A stretch of 44,596 bases of DNA. It comes from Bacteroidota bacterium. GTDB lineage: Bacteria > Bacteroidota > Bacteroidia > Cytophagales > Cyclobacteriaceae. The stretch is from contig JAQCLE010000027.1 of the NCBI GenBank assembly GCA_027592755.1, forward strand, positions 1-44,596, read 5' to 3'. This document shows positions 38,450-44,596 of the stretch, one piece after another. Each line of letters opens with the position of its first letter. The first letter of the stretch is position 1. Below the pieces are notes generated by a model. It ran no database searches. It had not been told where the DNA came from and saw nothing but the letters and a program-made list of their open reading frames with translations. Position numbers and translations under genes: made by a program.

Positions 38450-38471
38450 GGAGTGCTGCATCTATAATTCT

Positions 38472-38479
38472 TACTTTTG
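38472..38479 (+). promoter_or_regulatory. -7 box for tdh
   Basis: TACTTTTG matches TAnnTTTG, 22 nt before the tdh ATG and only 22 bp from the oppositely directed kbl box. The two promoters would be controlled together. Confidence 0.38.
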
Positions 38480-38501
38480 AAGTAGACAACAACAGTCGAA
38501 T

Positions 38502-39452
38502 ATGACGAAAATTTTGATCATCGGTGCCTGTGGGCAATTAGGCATTGAATTAACCCATAACCTTAAAGCAAGGTATGGCGACGATGCCGTAATCCCTTCT
38601 GATATTGCTGACAAAAGGAACGTATATGTCGACTCAGTTTTTGAAATATTAGATGTCCTGGATAATTCTAATCTCAAAAGGATATTAAACTACCATCAAA
38701 TTAGTCAGATCTACCATTTGGCAGCTGTACTTTCTGCCAGAGGTGAGAATGACCCATTATTTGCCTGGAAGCTTAACATGGATGGTCTTTTGAACGTACT
38801 CGAAGAAGCAAGAGCGGAAAAGATTAAACGAGTTTATTGGCCGAGTTCAATTGCTGTTTTTGGACCGTCGACTCCAAAAAAAATGACGCCGCAAGAAACC
38901 ATAGCGAATCCAAATACTGTTTATGGTATAAGCAAGCTAGCTGGCGAGAGATGGTGTCAGTACTATCATGATAAATATGATGTGGATATTAGAAGCCTTC
39001 GCTATCCGGGTTTAATTGGTTGGCGGTCAAAACCGGGTGGTGGCACCACCGACTATGCAGTGGATATTTATCATAAAGCCATTGGAGAAGAAACTTTTGA
39101 ATGTTTCCTAAAAAAAGACACCATCTTGCCTATGATGTACATGGATGATGCCATTCGGGCAACTGTGGAGTTAATGGAAACTGATGATAAAAACATCCAA
39201 GTGCGATCGAGTTATAATATTTCGGGAATGAGCTTTTCTCCAGAACAGATTTATCATTCTATCAAGGGTTTTTATCCTCATTTTGAAATGCTGTATAAAC
39301 CGGATTACCGTCAAATAATCGCTAAATCATGGCCGGAAAGCATTGATGATACTGAAGCCAGGGAGCAATGGGGCTGGGCTCCCAAGTACGACCTTCCAAT
39401 GATGACGGAAGAAATGCTCAAAAACCTTTCGCGACCTGTTACCGCTAATTGA
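38502..39452 (+). CDS. L-threonine 3-dehydrogenase, extended-SDR type
   Basis: 316 aa. The Rossmann motif is ILIIGACGQLGIEL (4-17); the catalytic Tyr/Lys are in NTVYGISKLAGE, with Ser in WPSSIAVFG. It is related to UDP-galactose 4-epimerases, but members of this exact form, such as the Flavobacterium frigidimaris enzyme, oxidise L-threonine to 2-amino-3-ketobutyrate. The divergent kbl gene strongly supports this role. Confidence 0.9.
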   Translation: MTKILIIGACGQLGIELTHNLKARYGDDAVIPSDIADKRNVYVDSVFEILDVLDNSNLKRILNYHQISQIYHLAAVLSARGENDPLFAWKLNMDGLLNVLEEARAEKIKRVYWPSSIAVFGPSTPKKMTPQETIANPNTVYGISKLAGERWCQYYHDKYDVDIRSLRYPGLIGWRSKPGGGTTDYAVDIYHKAIGEETFECFLKKDTILPMMYMDDAIRATVELMETDDKNIQVRSSYNISGMSFSPEQIYHSIKGFYPHFEMLYKPDYRQIIAKSWPESIDDTEAREQWGWAPKYDLPMMTEEMLKNLSRPVTAN

Positions 39453-39525
39453 TATTCAGTTAAATTTAACTAATTGGCTATTCCTTTTCTGAGACTTATC
39501 TTTGATATTTCAAATCTCCAAAAGG

Positions 39526-40311
39526 ATGATCTACCAAAACCTATTAGTAGATACCGACGATAACGGAATCCAGACTATTACAATTAACAGACCTGATAAA
39601 CTTAATGCTTTAAGTCTCGAGACTCTTAAGGAGCTCAAAGATGCGGTACATCAAGTTTATGATGACGAAACGATCAAAGGGGTAATAATTACGGGCTCCG
39701 GAGAAAAAGCTTTCGTCGCAGGTGCTGATATCACGGAATTTTCTGAAATCAATGAGCTCAATGCGCGTAAATTTGCTGAGAATGGCCAGGAAACTTTCAA
39801 ACTCATTGAAGATTGCCACACACCAATAATAGCAGCCGTTAACGGCTTTGCTTTAGGAGGTGGATGCGAACTCACCCTGGCTTGTCACATGAGGTTGGCT
39901 ACGGCTAATGCAAAATTTGGGCAGCCTGAAGTGAATCTGGGTATTATTCCAGGATATGGAGGAACTCAGCGACTAACGAGAATTATTGGTTCTGGAAAAG
40001 CTTTTGAATTGATGGCTACAGGTAACACTATTTCGGCAGATGAAGCCGAGGAGTATGGCCTTGTTAATTATGTCTGTGAATCAAAAGATGCACTGCTCGC
40101 TAAGTGTGAGGAGATTTTATTAACGATTGGTAAAAAAGCACCTCACGCGGTCGGCCAGGTCATCGATTGCATTAACGCCGTAAGTGATCCTGAAAAGAAT
40201 GGTTTTCAAATTGAAGCCAATGCATTCGCCAACTGTTGTGGAACAGAGGATTTTATTGAAGGTAGAACCGCTTTTATTGAAAAACGAGCGCCAAACTTTA
40301 CAGGCAAATAA
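39526..40311 (+). CDS. Enoyl-CoA hydratase/isomerase (crotonase family)
   Basis: 261 aa from the ATG at 39526; a TTG at 39502 would add 8 residues. Oxyanion-hole strands are in AFVAGADITEF and GFALGGGCELTLAC. The catalytic Glu residues are expected in GGGCEL and GQPEVNLGIIPGYGGTQRL. It hydrates 2-enoyl-CoA in fatty or amino acid breakdown. It lies 8 bp before the flippase gene, probably without a functional link. Confidence 0.92.
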   Translation: MIYQNLLVDTDDNGIQTITINRPDKLNALSLETLKELKDAVHQVYDDETIKGVIITGSGEKAFVAGADITEFSEINELNARKFAENGQETFKLIEDCHTPIIAAVNGFALGGGCELTLACHMRLATANAKFGQPEVNLGIIPGYGGTQRLTRIIGSGKAFELMATGNTISADEAEEYGLVNYVCESKDALLAKCEEILLTIGKKAPHAVGQVIDCINAVSDPEKNGFQIEANAFANCCGTEDFIEGRTAFIEKRAPNFTGK

Positions 40312-40319
40312 ATCCTTAC

Positions 40320-41846
40320 ATGGGATTATTAAAAAAGCTGGCGGGTGAAACAGTACTTTATGGAGCCAGCAGTATCCTTGGCCGATTCCTAAATTATCTC
40401 CTTGTTCCACTTTATACAGCAGTCTTTTCTCCCGGTGAATATGGCATAGTCACCGAACTATATGCGTATGTCGCGTTTCTGAATATTCTTTATGTATATG
40501 GCCTGGAGACTGCTTATTTCCGGTTCAGCACTAAAGAAGGCCATGATGAGAAAAACGTCTTCAATTCTTGCTTCACAGCTATTCTCGTAACGTCAGTTAT
40601 ATTCTCATTGGCGCTCTCACTTTTTTCAACTGAAATAGCCCTTCTGCTTGAATATCCGGGGAAAAATCATCTGATAATATGGCTTGCTGCCATCCTGGCC
40701 ATTGATGCTGTTGTTGCAATTCCTTTCGCAAGATTACGGCTTCAAAACAGGGCTCAATATTTTGTTCTGGTTAAGCTAATTTCAATTTTTGTCAATATTG
40801 CTCTTAACCTTTTCTTCCTAATCTATCTCCCCTATCGATTAAATAATTTCGGACCACTTCCCATTTTCTTAGAGGGAATCTACAATCCATCATGGGGAGT
40901 CGAATATATTTTTATTTCCAACCTTGTTGCCAATGGTCTAATTCTGTTTATGCTATTGCCAACAGGGAGCAAATTGAAGTTACATTTTTCCCTTTCGACA
41001 ATCTCCCCCCTTCTTAAATACGCTTACCCATTCATTTTTGTAGGACTGGCCGGCGTAACCAACGAAATGCTCTCAAGAGCCATTCTAAAATATCGACTTC
41101 CAATCGATTATTATGACAACCTGTCCAGTATCGCAGCGCTCGGTATTTTTGGTGCCTGTTATAAACTGGCAGTTTTCATGACCCTGGCTGTTCAGGCGTT
41201 CAGATACGCAGCTGAACCATTTTTCTTTGCGCACGCTGAACAAAAAAATTCGCCGGTGATTTTTGCACGGGTTATGCATTGGTACATCATTTTTGCATGT
41301 TTTATTTTCATTTCTATCAGCATAAACCTGGACATCATTGGTGTTGTATTTCTTCGTAACCCAGAGTTTAGGGAAGGATTATACATTGTTCCCTATTTGT
41401 TGATGGGAGGATTATTTCTTGGAATCTATTATAACCTGTCGATCTGGTATAAGCTGACGGATAAAACGTTATATGGGGCTGTCCTTTCAGGTATTGGTGC
41501 CATTGTTACGATTGCTTTCAACATTATTTTAATACCCTATCTTGGGTTTCTCGGAAGTGCAATCACAACACTTTTGACTTATTCCGTCATGTCACTCTTG
41601 AGTTATACAATTGGTAAAAAACATTTAGAGATTCCCTATAAAGTGGGGAAGGCAATCTTCTATATCTTTTTTGCATTCATTATTGTATTCTCAAGTACAT
41701 ATTTAGAGGAACTCTATTCTGCCTGGATTATCAGAATCGGGATGATAGTTGCATTTTTGTTCACGATCCTAATTTTAGAAAGGGAGACTTTGTATGAAAA
41801 AACCTTCATTGAAACGAGCGATGACCAAATTCATTCTGAAGATTAA
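40320..41846 (+). CDS. Polysaccharide flippase-like membrane protein (MATE/Wzx type)
   Basis: 508 aa with about 14 hydrophobic segments. The start [31 protein letters not shown] is typical of the oligosaccharide flippase family (MurJ/Wzx-like). It likely moves lipid-linked glycans across the inner membrane. Single-copy versions located among housekeeping genes like this one are conserved in Cytophagales. It overlaps the next gene by about 50 bp. Confidence 0.87.
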   Translation: MGLLKKLAGETVLYGASSILGRFLNYLLVPLYTAVFSPGEYGIVTELYAYVAFLNILYVYGLETAYFRFSTKEGHDEKNVFNSCFTAILVTSVIFSLALSLFSTEIALLLEYPGKNHLIIWLAAILAIDAVVAIPFARLRLQNRAQYFVLVKLISIFVNIALNLFFLIYLPYRLNNFGPLPIFLEGIYNPSWGVEYIFISNLVANGLILFMLLPTGSKLKLHFSLSTISPLLKYAYPFIFVGLAGVTNEMLSRAILKYRLPIDYYDNLSSIAALGIFGACYKLAVFMTLAVQAFRYAAEPFFFAHAEQKNSPVIFARVMHWYIIFACFIFISISINLDIIGVVFLRNPEFREGLYIVPYLLMGGLFLGIYYNLSIWYKLTDKTLYGAVLSGIGAIVTIAFNIILIPYLGFLGSAITTLLTYSVMSLLSYTIGKKHLEIPYKVGKAIFYIFFAFIIVFSSTYLEELYSAWIIRIGMIVAFLFTILILERETLYEKTFIETSDDQIHSED

Positions 41847-43911
41847 TCAATATCCAATCGTCATTATTTTGTTTTTATCGACAATGGGGGCTTGTGGTCA
41901 AAACTCAGATTCATCTGACAATCTCAAAAAGGCAAATAAGTTAATCAATGAAACAAGCCCCTATCTGCTTCAACATGCTTATAATCCGGTAGCCTGGAAT
42001 CCTTGGAATGAGTCTGCTTTAAAACAAGCTCAAAAAGAGGACAAACTTGTAATCATTAGCATTGGCTATGCCGCCTGCCATTGGTGCCATGTTATGGAAA
42101 AGGAATCTTTCACCGATTCAGCAGTGGCCAAACTAATGAACGATCACTTTGTCTCTATCAAAGTGGATCGTGAAGAGAGACCAGATGTGGACCAGATTTA
42201 TATGAACGCAGCCATGTTAATAAGTGGAAATGGTGGTTGGCCTCTAAATGTCATAGCACTACCGGATGGTCGGCCAGTTTTTGCAGGTACCTATTTTCCA
42301 AAGGACAATTGGATGAAAGTGCTCGATTTCTTTAAGGAGGCCTATCAAAATGACAAGGAAAAGCTTTTACAGCAGGCAGATCAGGTTACCAAAGGAATCC
42401 AATCACTCGAAATCGTTGAGTTCAACGAGAACAAGGCATCATTCACAACTGAAAAATACCAGGAGTTTTACCAGGGCATGATTAGAGAAATGGATCTGTC
42501 TAAAGGCGGCAAAAAAGGTGCTCCTAAATTTCCTTCTCCATATGTATTTGAGACGTTCCTGGAAATCAATCACTACCAATCGGAAGGTGATGCAATGAAA
42601 GCTGTCGAAGTTACCCTTGACGAAATGGCTATGGGAGGCATCTATGATCAATTGGGAGGAGGGTTTGCCCGGTACAGTACCGATGCCAACTGGAAAGTAC
42701 CTCATTTTGAGAAAATGCTGTATGACAACGCTCAATTATTGAGCCTTTATAGCCATGGTTATCAGGTATTAAAAAAGCCTGCTTATAAAGACATCGTTTT
42801 CGAAACATTCGATTTTATTAACAGAGAACTCAGGAGTCCGGCGGGTGCTTATTTCTCATCCCTCGATGCCGACAGTGAAGGGGAAGAAGGGAAATTCTAC
42901 ATATGGACTTATGATGAACTTAATGGGGTTTTATCAGATGATAGTAAATATTTCAATACCGTTTTCAATGTTACTCAAAACGGAAATTGGGAAAGCGGAA
43001 AGAATATTTTATTTAGGAGTGATTTACCAGCGGAGGAGGACAACGAACGCATGCAACAAACGAAGGAGAAACTTCTAGAGTATAGAAATCAAAGAGTACC
43101 CCCTCCGAGAGACGATAAAGTGCTTACTTCCTGGAATGCATTGGTTATGAAGGGTCTTTGCGATGCGTACGCCGCATTTGGGGATAATCGCTTTTTGGAA
43201 AGTGCCCTTGGTGTTGCAAACTTTTTAGTCTCCAATCAAATCAGAAGTGATGGGGGATTGAATCGAAATTTTAAAGACGATAGATCTACAATCAACGGTT
43301 TTCTGGATGACTACAGCAATACTATCGAAGCTTTCATAAGGCTATATGAAGTAACACTTGACGAACAATGGCTCCATCACAGCCTAAATTTAATGACCTA
43401 TGCCATCGATCATTTTCAGGACACCGAAACGAAAATGTTTTTTTATACTTCGGATGAAAATGATCCCCTGATTGCTCGAAAAATGGAGCTCTCCGACAAC
43501 GTGATACCATCTTCAAATGCTTCTATTGCCACTGGCCTTTTTATGCTCGGAAATTATTTCTATAAACCCGATTTTATTGAACAGGCTTCACAAATGGTAA
43601 GAAATATGCTTAGCGATACTGAACAAAATCCCTATTACTATGCTAAGTGGGTGAGCCTTTATGGTAAAATCGCACACACATTTTACGAAGTCGCTATCGT
43701 TGGCAATGATGCCCGAAAGAAGAGTGGCGAATTCCTTAAAGTATTTTCACCCAACACCATGCTTCTTGGGGGTACAACGGAAGGGGGTTTGGAGCTGCTT
43801 GCAAACAAACTAGTTGAAGATGCCACTATGATCTATGTCTGTCAAAACAAGAGTTGCAAGCTTCCGGTTGAAGAAGTCTCCAGGGCTCTTAGTATGGTAG
43901 CTATCCGATAA
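41794..43911 (+). CDS. DUF255 thioredoxin-domain lipoprotein (YyaL/SSP411-like)
   Basis: Up to 705 aa. The start at 41794 has GGGAG 7 nt upstream; an ATG at 41821 also fits and would give a shorter signal. A lipoprotein signal ends at MGAC. The thioredoxin-like DUF255 domain has [13 protein letters not shown] and [15 protein letters not shown] (CHWC about 95-98). A long (alpha/alpha)6-barrel-like region follows, with [29 protein letters not shown] and [14 protein letters not shown]. The family is widespread, with an unknown redox or sugar-related role. Envelope location is inferred from the signal. Confidence 0.9.
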   Translation: MKKPSLKRAMTKFILKINQYPIVIILFLSTMGACGQNSDSSDNLKKANKLINETSPYLLQHAYNPVAWNPWNESALKQAQKEDKLVIISIGYAACHWCHVMEKESFTDSAVAKLMNDHFVSIKVDREERPDVDQIYMNAAMLISGNGGWPLNVIALPDGRPVFAGTYFPKDNWMKVLDFFKEAYQNDKEKLLQQADQVTKGIQSLEIVEFNENKASFTTEKYQEFYQGMIREMDLSKGGKKGAPKFPSPYVFETFLEINHYQSEGDAMKAVEVTLDEMAMGGIYDQLGGGFARYSTDANWKVPHFEKMLYDNAQLLSLYSHGYQVLKKPAYKDIVFETFDFINRELRSPAGAYFSSLDADSEGEEGKFYIWTYDELNGVLSDDSKYFNTVFNVTQNGNWESGKNILFRSDLPAEEDNERMQQTKEKLLEYRNQRVPPPRDDKVLTSWNALVMKGLCDAYAAFGDNRFLESALGVANFLVSNQIRSDGGLNRNFKDDRSTINGFLDDYSNTIEAFIRLYEVTLDEQWLHHSLNLMTYAIDHFQDTETKMFFYTSDENDPLIARKMELSDNVIPSSNASIATGLFMLGNYFYKPDFIEQASQMVRNMLSDTEQNPYYYAKWVSLYGKIAHTFYEVAIVGNDARKKSGEFLKVFSPNTMLLGGTTEGGLELLANKLVEDATMIYVCQNKSCKLPVEEVSRALSMVAIR

Positions 43912-43942
43912 AATATCTGTGAACCAAGATTCACGGAATATT
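43912..43942 (+). terminator. Hairpin just after the DUF255 gene
   Basis: Left arm 43912-43923 and right arm 43930-43942 pair over 12 positions (core GTGAA/TTCAC, outer AATA/TATT) with one bulge and a CCAAGA loop. It starts directly after the TAA. No T-run follows, so it may stabilise or end the mRNA by other means. Confidence 0.4.
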
Positions 43943-44018
43943 CGAAAGATAAGAATTGTGTTTTCATCAATTAACGAAGCCTTTATTCAAAAGCCTATAT
44001 CTGAATATGAATTGATAA

Positions 44019-44525
44019 TTAGATTTCTTTCAGATAATCAAAAAGTCCTGCTTGTTTCCCCTTTGATCTTACAACCATCAACGGAATATTCAAATCGATG
44101 CTGATGAGCTTTTCAGCAACACTCCCGATAAATAATGCTGTTGTAGCCGATCGTCCCTTTGCTCCAAAGATTACCCATCAACATTATACCTGGCAGCGGT
44201 CTCTTTAATCAGCTCTATAGGGTCCTCATCCTTATCCAGAGAATAAACAGCCTCTACATCGACCCCCTTCAAATCAATTTTGCTTATGAATTTGGTATAG
44301 CTCTTTTCAGCATTCTTCTTCATTATAACACTAAATTCTTCAAACGTTTTTCCTGTATAATGATATCCTGTGGGCACTGGTAGACATTTTGAACAATTAC
44401 TTTTATAGGCTCTTTCATGTTGGAAGAAATCTCTACAGCCTGCTCTATGGCATTTCCTGAATACTCCGAAAAATCTACCGGCACTAAGATCCTTTCGACT
44501 TTATTTTTAACCCAAAATTGTCATT
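44019..44525 (-). pseudogene. Universal stress protein (UspA domain), frameshifted and incomplete
   Basis: The minus strand encodes a full UspA domain split over three frames. The first part is VERILVPVDFSEYSGNAIEQ to VYQ, the second PTGYHYTGKTFEEFSVIMKK to ETAARYNVD, and the third VIFGAKGRSATTALFIGSVA to YLKEI and a stop at 44019. A one-base loss near 44377-44380 and another in a G run near 44174-44176 explain both shifts. No good start codon is visible before the first part. Many Bacteroidota UspA proteins have two such domains, so the N-terminal domain may lie beyond the window edge. It is either a pseudogene or homopolymer error. Confidence 0.8.
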
Positions 44526-44596
44526 ATAGAAATTAAGTTGGCACAAAAGGCCATGAAAAACGTTGGGTTTGATTCCAGATACCATCGATCCATTTT

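Overview
The window looks like a chromosomal segment of a Bacteroidota bacterium, most likely a marine-type Cytophagales relative. Pointers are the moderate to low GC content, TAnnTTTG-like -7 boxes, the folP-cdaA pair divergent from a DUF1599/BT_3928/aroK run, a Flavobacterium-type threonine dehydrogenase next to kbl, and many exported or lipoprotein enzymes. No rRNA, tRNA, CRISPR array, phage gene or transposase was recognised.

Region 1 (49-10964) is a carbohydrate locus. A leftward set encodes an esterase, an NCS1-type permease, an exported TIM-barrel isomerase and a HEAT-repeat dehydrogenase-like lipoprotein. It diverges from a rightward three-gene set that looks like L-rhamnose catabolism: a fused aldolase/dehydrogenase, an isomerase and an FGGY kinase.

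Region 2 (10629-21554) is the most unusual part. A block made of the kinase 3' end, a GH1 glycosidase, a glycosyltransferase and the metallophosphoesterase 3' end occurs twice, at 10629-12588 and 17716-20572. The left copy keeps the whole kinase and only a stub of the phosphoesterase. The right copy keeps only a kinase stub and the whole phosphoesterase. This is the pattern expected from a tandem duplication of about 2.86 kb. A GC-richer pair of Planctomycetes-type genes (DUF1501 and DUF1553, 12675-17438) sits at the duplication junction. The left GH1 has lost about 895 bp and is dead, but the left glycosyltransferase is intact. In the right copy, a 63-aa ORF, phosphoesterase, glycosyltransferase and GH1 overlap by 1-4 bases and form a tight operon. 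It is a candidate glycolipid or glycoconjugate synthesis/remodelling module.

Region 3 (21704-33004) mixes a YdjC deacetylase, an SDR, a three-gene sugar-decoration operon, a class C beta-lactamase-like hydrolase, two menaquinone-type genes and a sulfide:quinone oxidoreductase. In the sugar operon the first two genes each carry one in-frame stop. Downstream of the oxidoreductase, a DsrC/TusE gene is joined to the back half of a FadL-like porin by an apparent deletion.

Region 4 (33128-43911) is mostly ordinary housekeeping: shikimate kinase, a BT_3928-type protein, DUF1599, folP, cdaA, kbl/tdh, a crotonase, a flippase and a DUF255 thioredoxin-fold lipoprotein. The right edge holds a UspA-type gene with two frameshifts.

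Seven or more broken genes in 44 kb is a lot. Some may be sequencing or assembly faults. The duplication remnants, however, are structurally coherent and look like real evolutionary scars.
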